NCBI GenBank assembly: GCA_963277665.1
Contig: OY728133.1
Coordinates: 390,675,962-390,739,961, forward strand
Direction: 5' to 3'
Source: Viscum album
Lineage: Eukaryota; Streptophyta; Magnoliopsida; Santalales; Viscaceae
Length of the DNA stretch: 64,000 nucleotides
The notes under the pieces were generated by a model. That model was not told the DNA's origin. It was given only the letters and a program-made list of their open reading frames with translations, and ran no database searches. Below, piece by piece: positions 34,786 through 45,975 of this stretch; the stretch's first letter is position 1; each line of letters starts with the position of its first letter. Both the position numbers and the translations under genes were made by a program.

Positions 34786-35130
34786 CTAAAATATATTTAT
34801 TACAATGATACTTCCCTTAGGAGTTTTGAATGACAACTCCTTAATTAAATCAAAATGGATATGTCTAATTTTCTTGGAAAAATGGGAAGATATAAAATAA
34901 TGTGATGATCCAAAATCAAATAAATCATTGGCTAAGTTTGAGGAAATGATTAAAGTAACTTCCAGCACATCATTAGGAACTTTAACCTCAATAGTTGTGA
35001 TTGCATAAGATTGGCCTTGCTCTCTTAGCCTTTTCTGAGGCAAGTTTCCTTGATTATTAAGACAATTATTTCCATAGTGTCTCATATCCCTACAATTATA
35101 TCATTTAAAATCATTTATTTGTCTCTTCCC
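34786..35130 (-). pseudogene. Element B gag end and aspartic protease (remnant)
   Basis: A 99-aa frame starts in a zinc-knuckle-like region (MRHYGNNCLNNQGNL) and runs into the protease: LFDFGSSHYFISSHFS, where the family active site is FDSGATHSF. The Ser-Gly of the DSG triad has become Phe-Gly, so the enzyme would probably be inactive. The frame breaks before the reverse transcriptase. Confidence 0.65.
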
Positions 35131-36012
35131 GTTTCATTCATTAGCTCTATGACCCTTTTCTACACACTTATAACAAACTCTCATGCATTTAATGTATTTT
35201 TTTAGGATTATTCATTCCACAGTTTTTACATATTGGGAATTTCTTTCATTCCATTATTCAACTTTGGAACTTCACCTTTCCATGCTTATTAGAAGACTTA
35301 TTATTATTTTGATTTCCCTTAAAAAAAATTGGATCAAGAAAATTCCTTCTCAATTTTGATGGAACTTAATACTATTTCAATTATATGATGAAAATGTTTG
35401 AAAAGATAGTTCTCTTCAGAGACTTGGATTAATACATTCAAATAAATGATTAATCTTGTCTTATAAATCATGTACATAATCTATAGCATAATTGGCTTGT
35501 CTTGTGAAGGTATCCTCATACTCTATAATGCTCTATTATTTATTTTTCTTGATGTTAAGGAATTTTATATTCATTTCAGTTCATTTCCCATAAGGGAAGT
35601 GTTTTTTGAAGAATTTTTCTTTAAAATTTATCTAATCTATGTCTTCCATTTCATTTTCCTCCTTGGTATTTTGGATCAATGACCACCATTGATCTGTATC
35701 TCCCTTGAGACAATATACTTCTAGTACTACCTTTTCACTTTTATAGCATCCAAAAGTTAGAAATATATTTTCAAGGGACTTGATCCACTACTTGGATACC
35801 ACTGGATTAGTAGTCCCACTAAAATATGGGGGATTCTTCCACATAAAATGATCTAATATAGGTTTAGTATGGTTATTCATCAAAACCTAAGTAAGTTTTC
35901 CTAATATGGTCATGATCTGATCATCTCCAACACTAACTATGTTGACTTGCTCAGTGGTGAAATCCCAATACTATCTATGGGTATTGATTCCCTTTCTTCT
36001 ATTAGTATCCAT
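35131..36012 (-). pseudogene. Element B gag (remnant)
   Basis: A start-like ATGGATACTAATAG lies on the minus strand at about 36011, shortly after the primer site, where gag should begin. The rest is broken. A plus-strand open frame at 35470-35682 is opposite this gag and is a shadow. Confidence 0.45.
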
Positions 36013-36495
36013 CACTAAAAAATGGAATAAAATAAATTATGTTATGAATCATAATGCATAATTTTTAATTATAAAAACACTTAACATAATTTGAAAATTT
36101 ATGCATAGCTAATATCATAATCATAAACATGGTTTCATTGAGTACATATTTACTTTTAAACCCTGCATACTGGTTTGTAAATAAAATGTGAATTATCCTA
36201 ATAATATACCATGGGAGTGTCAAAATAGATTCACATTAAGGCTCGTTTTCATGTACCAAGTTACCTTGAGTCAGGACCAAAAAACCTAGTCGGAGTTGTT
36301 ACTCCTAGGTACATCAATGTCAAAACCACTTCCACTTGTAGTATCCAAACAGGGATGTATTTCTAGGAAGACCCACATAATATCTACTTTACCAAAATTC
36401 TAGGATGTTCTTATATGATTATACTCAAAGTATATCTTAGGGTTATGTCCTATAAAATATGTTTTCTAAATCTAGTTTCCAAGGTTGGTGATAAA

Positions 36496-36512
36496 CTTCC
36501 TCTGATACCAAC
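36496..36512 (-). other. Element B primer-binding site
   Basis: The minus strand reads GTTGGTATCAGAGGAAG directly after the LTR, a good match to the iMet-tRNA primer site. Confidence 0.85.
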
Positions 36513-39500
36513 TGTAATGTCTCAACCTTAGAATCCCAGATCCGGTGTATTATTTTACTATATTATCATGATTAAAAGGAATAAAATCCTAAATAATTGA
36601 TAAATTTAGAAATTCTGAAAGACCAAATTACATACATGAAACTCATAGTACATTACCAAATATAGAAAATAAAACATGATATATAAAAAAATAAAATAAA
36701 CAGCATCCTTAAAACTCATTCAAAGGATTTCTATTCATAACATGAGGAAAGGAAACATGATAAGGGTGAGCTCAAATTCTAAGTAAGGGTTACATGAAGT
36801 AATAAAAAAATAAGTAAATTCAATAATTAATAGACATTATGTAAAGGTAAATAATATAAAAAACACATTCCAATAATAAATTGGGAATGAAAATGCATCC
36901 ATAGATTGTGTCATAGTGAAAATATTATCGAAAGTAATAAAATTAGTACTGAATGAAGAAAATGATTATTTAGTGGATGTCATTTATCTGGCATATAAAC
37001 CATTAGAAATTTGAGATAGTTTAAGTATGTGGGTAGAAACTTATCTGATTCTATTTGGAAACAAACACGAAGGGTTTGTCGTCAACTATTTTGTCTCATG
37101 GGACATGTCGATGCATTAAAGAGCTATAGTGTGCCCCATCCATCACTTTAAGTACAAAGAATTATTCATACATAGATTTAATTAAAGAAACATATTCCTT
37201 ATAAATATCCATATTAAGTAGAGGATAATGACTCATCAATATTTCCCCTATTAAAACAACATTCAAAATAAACACTATATGTAAAATGGTATACAGATAA
37301 GACAATAATCATATCCATGATACAAGAATACAGATATTTTATAGAAATATAATTTCAAATTAAAATTTATCTCAAATGTGAATTAGATACACCACATAAG
37401 AATTATATGTGCATAATTCTAAGTAAGTCTCAATGAAATGGAAATTGAGACAAAGTCCCTTACCTTAATTCTTGCTTAAATTTGTCATGTTTTCACCTCC
37501 TGAAAAAAACATAAATTTATAAAAAGACTAATAAAGAAGTTAATTATATTCATTTATATAAATATTTATCAATTATAATCATTGGATTATATTTCTTAAT
37601 TTTCTTTTAATAAAATTGAAGTGTTTGTTATCATGTTTTACTTAAAAAATTTCAGTTTTGCGACACTTGCTATTTTATCTAAATGTAAATTATAAATTAA
37701 TATAAATAATTAAAGTATTATATAATGCATATAATTATAAGTTTATATATTATATATAGTTTATAACATCCACCTTTTAGGATGGTTTTATGTTTTGACA
37801 TGTAAATTTCACTATAGGGGGTTAACCGACCTTTGACGGGACATTGACGGGAGAGTGGGAAGAAGATGTTTTAAAATATTATATATAGTAGTATGAAACT
37901 TATAGTAGGTTGAAATAATTAATATATAGTTAACTTACTGCATAATTAATTCCTTTAATGATTGTTTTTATAATGTTTGGTGGAAAAATAAAGAGGAACC
38001 GTAACCCGAAGGAAAAAAATTGGGGTTCGGGAGCATTTGTTTACTTAGTTTTAATGATCAGTTCGCTTATTTATAAGTAATTAAGTTCAAGTAAAATGGG
38101 TATAAATCTTCAAAATTTGAATTATTAATGAAACATTATAATTTTAAATGGTTATATATATTTATATATATATATACATATATATCATTTTATTAAATGG
38201 TATGATGATGAATCATTAGATAAACTTTTATTGATAATTTCTTAGATTATTTGGGGTGTTTTTTCATTCATTATGCACTAGTTTTGTTTAATAAATTAAT
38301 ATTATGTTTATATATTGGTTCCAAAACATTACATAGGTTGTAATACATATTTCATAATCTGTTTCAACCATAAAAATGGTTTCATGACCATCCTTGAAGT
38401 ATAAATTGAAGAAGAAAAATCCATCGTCCACGAAGGTTGTAAATCGGCACCTCAAAAATGATGATTTCATTTTAAAAATAAAAAAGAGAAATAGAAAGGA
38501 GTTTCAATATGGGTATTCCATTAACATGATATAATTCAAGTATATAGATTATATTTTATTTATCATGACAATTTAGACATAGGAGGTGAGGAGATTATAA
38601 TAAAAGAAATAACTTGAAAATAAAATAAAATGAAAAGGAAGAGGATTTTACCACTTGAATACTCCTCCTTGAGAACCTCTTTAAAGAATGGGGTTTTGGT
38701 CTTTTGGTAAGACCAAGATCTCATGGATGTGGGGTGAGACTAGGGAAGATTAATTTTTTAGAACTTTTACAAGATTCAAGGCTTAGAGGAGTGAGGATAA
38801 GAGGGGGTGAGGAGCAGTTTTTATAGTGGATGAGAGGGGTGATTTCTCATTATTTTATTCATTATTTTATTCTTTTTTTTCAACATAATAAATGGTGTTA
38901 ATTCTTATGACTAAATATCTTAATTGGTGCATGTGAGTTAAAACCAATGGTTCTTACATCATTCATGACTCAATTAATAGTATATTTAACTTATAATGTA
39001 TATATATCGTAAATTAATGTATTTTACTATTCACCAAAAATTCAAATATTTCAGAAAAATCCCAAAAATTCATCCGGACCATTTTTTGATGTGTAAAATC
39101 CAAAAATAAACTCTATTTTATGAAAATAATTTTAAAAATATGAAAATTTTAATTTTAAATTAAAATAATCATTTACTCAAAAAATACAGATTTTAAAATT
39201 ATAACTCATTTTATAACACTATGAAAAACTAACTAAGGTATTACAAAATTATCCTAAAATCATAAGATAAAAAATATTAATTTATGAATAAATTTTATGA
39301 AAATAAATTTTATTTTGAATCATTATATTAATTATAAAATTTTAAATAAAAATTTACATTTTATAAAAATACTAATACTTAATTAATAATTTCTAAAATA
39401 TTTATTTACTATAATTATATCATAATTTTATATATAAGATGCCTAAATTTTATTTATACAGTCATGGGTTATTTTACCATTCATTTGGCCGATTTACTAT

Positions 39501-39816
39501 TAATAAGGGTCATATTAATATTCATAAGGGTAATATTATTATTCAGAAGGGTCAAGTTACTATTCACCAAAAAATTAGTTGATCCTATCTGACTCTAAAT
39601 ATCTTACTGATCACAACTATGTATGTCTATTTTTCAAAATTCAATTCACATGAGTGGAAAAATTATTTTTAATGTCTATTTTATAATTATGTTGTTTACA
39701 TAATTATAATAATAGAGTGTTGTTTCACAGTGACTCAGTGTTTTGTGCAATATAAGTTATCTAAGGAATTGAAATTATTTATGAAGAAACGTACCATAAA
39801 TTCATGGGGTGTTATA
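36513..39816 (-). repeat. Element B upstream (5') LTR
   Basis: Matches 28256-31542 along its length and ends GGGGTGTTATA at 39816. The promoter-leader part is at about 38630-38830 (minus strand). The two LTRs have clearly diverged, so the insertion is not recent. Confidence 0.9.
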
Positions 39817-40330
39817 GTGGCTTCTTGGGAACAACCCAAGAATTTTTTCTATATCCACAGCTTTATGGGTTTAATGGGCTATTACCGTAGGTTCATTCAA
39901 AACTTTACCCATTTGGTACCACCTATTTTAGTCTTTACCAAGAAGGGAGTTATATTTGAATGGTTTGGGGAATGTGATTATTCTTTCCAGGTTTTGAAGA
40001 AGAATTTTACTACAGCACTGGTCTTGATCTTTGCTGAGCCATGTGAGAAGTATAAATTGTTTTGTGATGCTTCTCGGATCATTCATGGAGATGTGTTGAT
40101 CCAGGGAGATTGAGTTGTAGAATATGGGTCTTGGGAGTTGAGTCCACATGAATGGAATTACCCTACATGCAACCTCAAGCTTGTTGCAGTTTTTTATTCC
40201 TTGAAGTGTTGGTAGAATTATCTTTTGGGTGAAAAGTTTAATATGTGTACTAATTACAAGAGCTTAATGTATATCTTTTTGGTAGCAACACTTGAGTCTA
40301 TAGTAGCATAGATGGATTGAGTATATGTAG
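39817..40330 (+). pseudogene. Element A reverse transcriptase end and RNase H (remnant)
   Basis: The frame taken over from 28255 resumes as VASWEQPKNFFYIHSFMG and LMGYYRRFIQNFTHL, the thumb of the polymerase. It leads into RNase H (KYKLFCDASRIIHGDVLIQ, then ELSPHEWNYPTCNLKLVAV). Stops appear from 40111 on. The open frame that seems to start at 39730 begins inside the LTR of element B and is only partly real. Confidence 0.8.
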
Positions 40331-41995
40331 TCATTCAAATTTGAACTATCATATACACCCAAGAAGGGAAACAGTTTCACTAAAACTTTAAGCATTAAAA
40401 CTTGAACTCAGGAAGTTCAGGAGTCTAGTTTTGAGTAGAAGATTATGACTTTTCTATCTTAGATGCATGTTTTGGTTTAAGAGATCCTATAGAATATGAC
40501 TTTTTTTATCAATTTCAATTGATTATACACTTTTGATCTGAATTAGAGAGAGATAAATGAGTATCCAGGGTGTTTGGACTTGAGGAAAATCCTTAAATGT
40601 GGGGAGTCACCTTCAGATTGGATCATAGATAAGGATGATGTGATCTATGTTAGTAATTAGATTGTTGTGCCTACGAGCATGTGGGAGGAGTTGATGTGTG
40701 AATTTCATGCCTCAAAGTGGGTGGTGTATCTAGGTGTGACCAAAATGTATCGTGACCTATGATGATGGTTTTGTTGTTCGAGCATGAAAAAGTATATTAT
40801 AGGTTTCATGACATGATGCTACACCCGTAAATAAGTGATGGATGAGCATCAACGACATGGTGGTTTACAACATCCATTGTCTATTCTGAAATGGAAGTGG
40901 GATAATGTTACTATGGATTTTTTTGTTGGTCTCATGAGTATTCCTTGGAAGAATGAAATTATTTGGGTATTTGTTGATATCTTGATAAAGTTAGCACATT
41001 CATTACCTATACGGGAATCTTTCTTAGTGGATCAGCTGGGAGTTATGTATGTTCAGGAGATAGTATGTCTGCACTAGGTTCCACAGAGTATAGTTTCAAT
41101 CCGTGACACAAATTTTACTTCATGCTTCTAGAAAGTCTAATAGAAGGTTCTTGGTACATGTTTTACTGAGTACAACATTCCACCCATAGACATATGGATA
41201 GTCAGAACGTACTACATAGGTACTTGAGGACATGATTATAGAATGTATTATAGACTTTGGTGGATCTTTGGATAATCACCTATCACTGTTATAGTTCTCC
41301 TATAACAACAATTATCATGTTACTATTCATATAGAACCATACGGGGCTCTTTATGGTAGGCCATGAAGATTGCCTCTATGCTGGATGGAGGCAAGTGAGT
41401 CATAGATGTTGGGATTGAGACTTGTATAGGAGACATCAAAGTAGGTTCAGCTGATTCAGAATTTGGTGGCTATGGCTTGGAGTATGTAGAATTCATATTT
41501 TGATAGATGTCTATGAACCGTAGTGTTTATTGTGGGTTACCATGTGTTCCTTTGGGTGTCGCCTAGATTGGGTCACCATAGGATTTAGAGGCAGGGAAGG
41601 ATTGTGCCCAGTTTTGTTCGAAAGTTTGAGGTTATGGAGATAATTGGGCCGTAGGTGTACCTATTGGCTCTTCAATAGAGGTATAGTTCTATGTATGATG
41701 TTTTCTATGTGTCAAAACTTAAATGGCATCACCCTAACCCTTCTCATGTGATCGATATGGATTATATTGAGCTTGAGACTGATGCATCCTTTGAGGATCA
41801 TCTGATATGTGTTTTGGATCATAGTGAGAAGGTGTTATGGGGAAATACCATGTTGTTAGTTTGAGTATTTTGGAAACAAAAGCATGTTCAGGAGGAAACA
41901 TGGGAGAGATAAGCATATATGCGGGCTCAGTGGACTGATCTTTTTATCTCGGAATGTTAGAGATTCTTGGGAGTACAGATCGAGGAAGAGCTGTT
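40331..41995 (+). pseudogene. Element A integrase and chromodomain-like tail (remnant)
   Basis: An open piece at 40835-41077 holds the H-rich approach and core start: MDEHQRHGGLQHPLSILKW, WDNVTMDFFVGL and IWVFVDILIKLAHSLPIRE, with the first catalytic aspartate. Later frames, at about 41180-41350, keep words of the second half. A tail at 41760-41930 (LDHSEKVLWGN, then VQEETWER) matches the chromodomain-like end found in B and Z. Stops are frequent. Confidence 0.7.
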
Positions 41996-41998
41996 ATA

Positions 41999-42010
41999 AG
42001 GTGGGGAGAT
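41999..42010 (+). other. Element A polypurine tract
   Basis: AGGTGGGGAGAT immediately before the 3' LTR. Confidence 0.65.
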
Positions 42011-44249
42011 TGTAAGATCTCAACCTTTCATAGAAATGTATCAAGGTCCTTTTTAGGTACTCTTTTTCCTTGTTTTGAGTATATCTTGTTTGGGTTTTAC
42101 CTTTTGGATTTTTGGGGTGAAATTAGAGAATTCTGGAAGAAATAGGGGTAGTGCACAGTTGGTGCATGATTTTACCAAAACATGTGCCCATGCCAAAAAA
42201 TTGTGCGAACCCAAATAGAGGGGACTCACATGGATAGTGCATGGTTTTTCAAACCATGCACACTTCTAGTGGTAACTGTGCAACTCACTGAGAGGAGCCA
42301 CGCAGTTAGGTGTGTGGTTAGGGCAAACCATGTGCTCGTATAGGAAATCATGCATGCAAAAATCTAAATTCAAGAATTTATATTAAAAGTTCCCAAATCC
42401 CCATGATGTCACCCAAAATTGACCCAAATAAATCCTAACTCATTCACCTCATTTTTTGGAGGATTCCTAAATAATTCCTAGGGATCTCGAACACCGTTCT
42501 TGACAAATCAAAGCCCGGATCGAGGATCTACACCTCTCCCAGTAAGAGATTATTATCCTAATTAGTTTTACTTATCTATCCCATATTTCTATCATCCATT
42601 GAAGGGATTTTTTCATCCATTTATAGTGTATATATATCTAGGTTTCCATGTATCTAATCCTCTTGATTTTGTATCTAGTTTTTGGATCTCGATCTTGTTA
42701 TTTGTCATGATCTTGGTTGTTCCGCTTCAATTGGGGATTTATATTGGTGAGCCTTCATCAATGATCTTGTGGTAGGTGTTATAAATTGAAATACCCATAA
42801 TCATGATTTAATTTCATGTATGTAATTATGAAATTCAAATTTCCATGATTGGTAAATTGCAATGATTATTGAGTTGATTTAATTTAATTTCTATGTGATA
42901 ATGATTTGGGTTAAATTAAGGAAATTAAAATTGGTGGAATTGGATTAAATAAATTATTCAATTAATTAATGGAATTACTGTGATTATGAAATAAATGGGG
43001 TATTGGGATTATGTAATTGGTCAATTAATTTGATTATTAATTAATTGAAAATGAAGATTATGAGATTATTGGCTTAACCTAAATGGGTTAATGGGTTTTA
43101 GGATTAAATGTTGATAAATGGTTTAATGGCGAATTGGTAAAATTAATCCATGTGACTAAAGTAATGAACCAATATTTAATTGATAATTTATATGTTAATC
43201 CATGATGATAATGTTTGAAAATAAGGTTAATGGTGCCTAACCTTGATGTTTATGAAATTATGATAAGTGTGATAATGTGATACAGGTGATTTTGTGATAT
43301 ACCTGCATGGGACATGGACTGATGCTTCAAAATACCATATGTGATTGACTAATATATGTGTGTGGGATATGGAATGATTCTTAAAATTCCCATAGTGATA
43401 AATGAGTTGTGGGACATAGACTGATTCTTAAAATACCCATGTGGTGTTAGACATGGCGTTCTAGGCCCAAAATGTTGGAATTTGACAATGGTTCCAATTG
43501 GTTGTAAAATGTGTTGAATTGAAATTTTAATTGATAAACATGGTATTGTGATATTTGATATCCCTTTGTGATAGTTCAGAGTTTGAAATAATATGAAGTA
43601 GGTATTGAGGTTTTGGGTTTCCTCAGGAACTCGAGGGTTTATGTGGTTAAATAAAAAATAATTGATTTTGTAAACTGTTTAGCTTATTACATGTATTTTA
43701 TTCTTTATACAACTTCCTACACTGTTATTGACTAGGTCTTGTTTTAGATACCTTGGTAGTGGCCTAATGAGTTTTACTCTCACCCTACTTGGTCTGTTTG
43801 ATCGGTACTTGAATAGACTTCATGGTTGCAAGATAGGATAAGGGTAAGATCCATATGGTAGATAGCTAAGTCGGGATGGGGAATGGATGAGGGGACTAGA
43901 CATGGTGTTGGGACCTGTTTGGTAGTTTCATTGTGTCTTTATTTTGGTTTTTCATTTAACACTTAACATGTAGTTGGCATGAAATATCTACTGTTTTTGT
44001 TTGGATATTGTATACTTGTTTTAGTCATCATGTGATACTGGTTTGTCAGGATATTGGTTATATCATTTTGTTATTCTTATTTTTTTCCATTATTGTGCTA
44101 CTTTGATAAAGAGTTTATAGTCTCTCTATGATTGATATTAGACCCTCGCTAATATTTAACAACCTTTGGCATGTATAGAGGCATACTTGAGGTAATATAA
44201 CTGGCCATCTTGAGTCACTAGTGTATGGCACTCAGGTCGGGACATTACA
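42011..44249 (+). repeat. Element A 3' LTR
   Basis: Begins TGTAAGATC and ends GGGACATTACA. It matches 21989-24223 over its length with many differences. The small open frame at 41954-42145 crosses the internal/LTR junction and is not a gene. Confidence 0.87.
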
Positions 44250-45339
44250 ACCCATATTACCAAATTTTGACATTATGAATCCAAATTTCAACTCAAATTA
44301 ATCTAATTTAACTTCTTTATGTGATAAAACCATCTTTTTAATTAAAACATAAGATATAGGAAAAATGTATTTTTATAGAAAATGTATTTTTATACATTAA
44401 GTGTTTTTTATTCATATTTCCTATTAATTTTTAATTGAATGAGTGTTTATATATATTTTTATTTTTTAAAACATCATATTATATTCATAATTTAAAATAA
44501 ATTAAACAAATTTATTTAGATGAAATTTATATAACACTTAAAAAAATTAATTCTTTGAAAACAATTATTTTACTTTTATTGTGGTGATTAATCTTTAATC
44601 TAATAAATTTATTTCAAATTCATAAAAATAAGATTATCCTGGTTAAATAATTTTTTCTTATTTATTATAAATATAAATTCTATCTTTTTTAAAAAAAAAT
44701 ATGTGTATAGAAAATTAAAATAAATTTTAACAATAGAGCGTGTAAACCCCATTTTTAGAAAAAAAATTATTTGAAATAATAAAAAATATTTTTAGGAAAA
44801 AGTAATGAATGATTTTTATTTTCATGAAATAAATTTATTTATTATAAAAAAATTACTCAGCTTTTTAAGAAATCAAAAACCGAATTTTACAAAAAAATTA
44901 TTTAATTAAAATAAAACACCAAAAAAAATTCTTTTATTGGAAAACATTACTTGAGTCAATAATATGTTAAACATAGGTTTTATAATTTAATAATAGTATT
45001 TCAAAAATGTATAGTTTTACTCCTTAGACGTTTTTTTTTCCATTTAAAAGGTTTTATAAACTTCTAGGTCTTTCTTCTATAAATAAAAGTTACAGTTTTG
45101 GTAATAACTATATCTTTCATTATTCACTTAAAAATCAACTATTTTAGAAAAATCCAAAATTTTCTTCCTAATATAGTATAAATTTGAAGAGTTAAAATAC
45201 AAATTATATTTAGTTAAAATTAAATTCTAACATTATAAACTTTTAAATATACTTAATAATAAATACTTTTTATATTTTTCTTTTTTTGATAGTTCAGGAT
45301 ATGGTGTTTACCAACTATAGTAGGGTCTTAGGTATTAGA
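44250..45339 (-). repeat. Element Z, upstream LTR, segment 4
   Basis: Matches 2713-3797 of the other Z LTR (ACATTAAGT-TTTTTATT near 44394 and 2850; TTCAGGATAT(A/G)GTGTTTACC near 45293 and 3751). It ends GGTATTAGA at 45339, where the other copy has AGTATTACA. This is the outer right edge of element Z. Confidence 0.75.
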
Positions 45340-45975
45340 ATCGTACTATCATCTCTACCTCAACTAGATCCACCACACATCCTATGATAAACCTAAGACT
45401 ATACTTAATTTTTTTACACACCATGGTTCCCATGTAGGGTGTGCAAAATACATCTCAATATGGTCTCACCAAGTTCCCCTGGTATACACTATCATATATT
45501 TGTATGCATGAGAAAAATAAATAAACTTGTCACACAAGTGTGTGAAACATCATGTGATAACTAGGACACTAAAACTATAAATTCATAAATTCATCATGTG
45601 ATAACTAGGGAATCATAACACCTGATAATACCTGCTTTGGTGCCATGGGGGAATTTTTTTCATCCAAGTCATTGACACCCTACCTGAAAGAACAATGCAT
45701 GGTCTCAGGTCCAAGGCCTCAACCCACTACCCGAAGGAATATATCATGACCCTACAACCAAATCCCAACCCACTAACTTTCCACTCATGGTATGGTCGAT
45801 CATCTATATCTTATTCCATGCCACTTCCCATCCCTTTCACTTGGGTGGTTCATTATCATGACCCAATACTACTTAAGGCAAGGCCTTGACACAATCCTAC
45901 TCAAAAAAAGTTCCAAATTCATGCACATGAGGAATCTATCTCACCAAATTTAACATCTCTATTTTAGACATGAAA
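45340..45975. other. DNA between elements Z and C, no gene
   Basis: C- and A-rich on the plus strand with no convincing frame. The 64-aa frame at 45695-45889 has no recognisable motif and no supporting context. This is pre-insertion DNA of unknown origin, perhaps an older decayed repeat. Confidence 0.4.

Larger units (their letters stand above)
28256..39816 (-). mobile_element. Element B: Ty3/gypsy retrotransposon with 3.3-kb LTRs
   Basis: LTRs lie at 28256-31542 (3287 bp) and 36513-39816 (3304 bp). GTGGT precedes it (28251-28255) and GTGGC follows (39817-39821), a 5-bp target duplication with one change. A clear iMet primer site adjoins the right LTR and a purine tract adjoins the left one, so it reads on the minus strand. 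Gag, protease, reverse transcriptase, RNase H, integrase and a chromodomain-like tail are in the gypsy order. The proteins are better preserved than those of Z, but all are broken by stops. The domain set and chromodomain point to a plant chromovirus, perhaps the Tekay group. Confidence 0.92.
21989..44249 (+). mobile_element. Element A: Ty3/gypsy retrotransposon, itself interrupted twice
   Basis: LTRs of about 2.24 kb at 21989-24223 and 42011-44249 both begin TGTAAGATC. A degraded primer site follows the first and a purine tract precedes the second. The flanking words AACCT (21984-21988) and AACCC (44249-44253) may be the target duplication. Gag, protease, reverse transcriptase, RNase H, integrase and a chromodomain-like tail occur in the gypsy order, with stops in all of them. 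A LINE (26171-27215) and element B (28256-39816) interrupt it. Removing B restores the reading frame of the reverse transcriptase. Confidence 0.88.
1755..45339 (-). mobile_element. Element Z: outermost decayed Ty3/gypsy retrotransposon, disrupted by nested insertions
   Basis: The element reads on the minus strand. Two LTR copies are recognisable: about 1755-3797, and a second one split into four pieces at 8455-9822, 10916-11136, 21953-21988 and 44250-45339. Between the LTRs, 3798-8454 carries gag, protease, reverse transcriptase, RNase H and integrase remnants in the gypsy order, with a chromodomain-like tail. Both ends of the internal region have the expected primer signals: a TGGTATCAGAG-type site next to 8454 and a purine tract next to 3797. 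The many stops and diverged LTRs mark it as the oldest element here. It contains a LINE fragment, the CACTA element and gypsy element A. Confidence 0.75.

Noticed and set aside
38288..38470. Minus-strand 60-aa frame in the element B LTR
   Set aside because: The paired LTR copy (around 30030-30200) does not keep the frame, as expected of non-coding LTR DNA.
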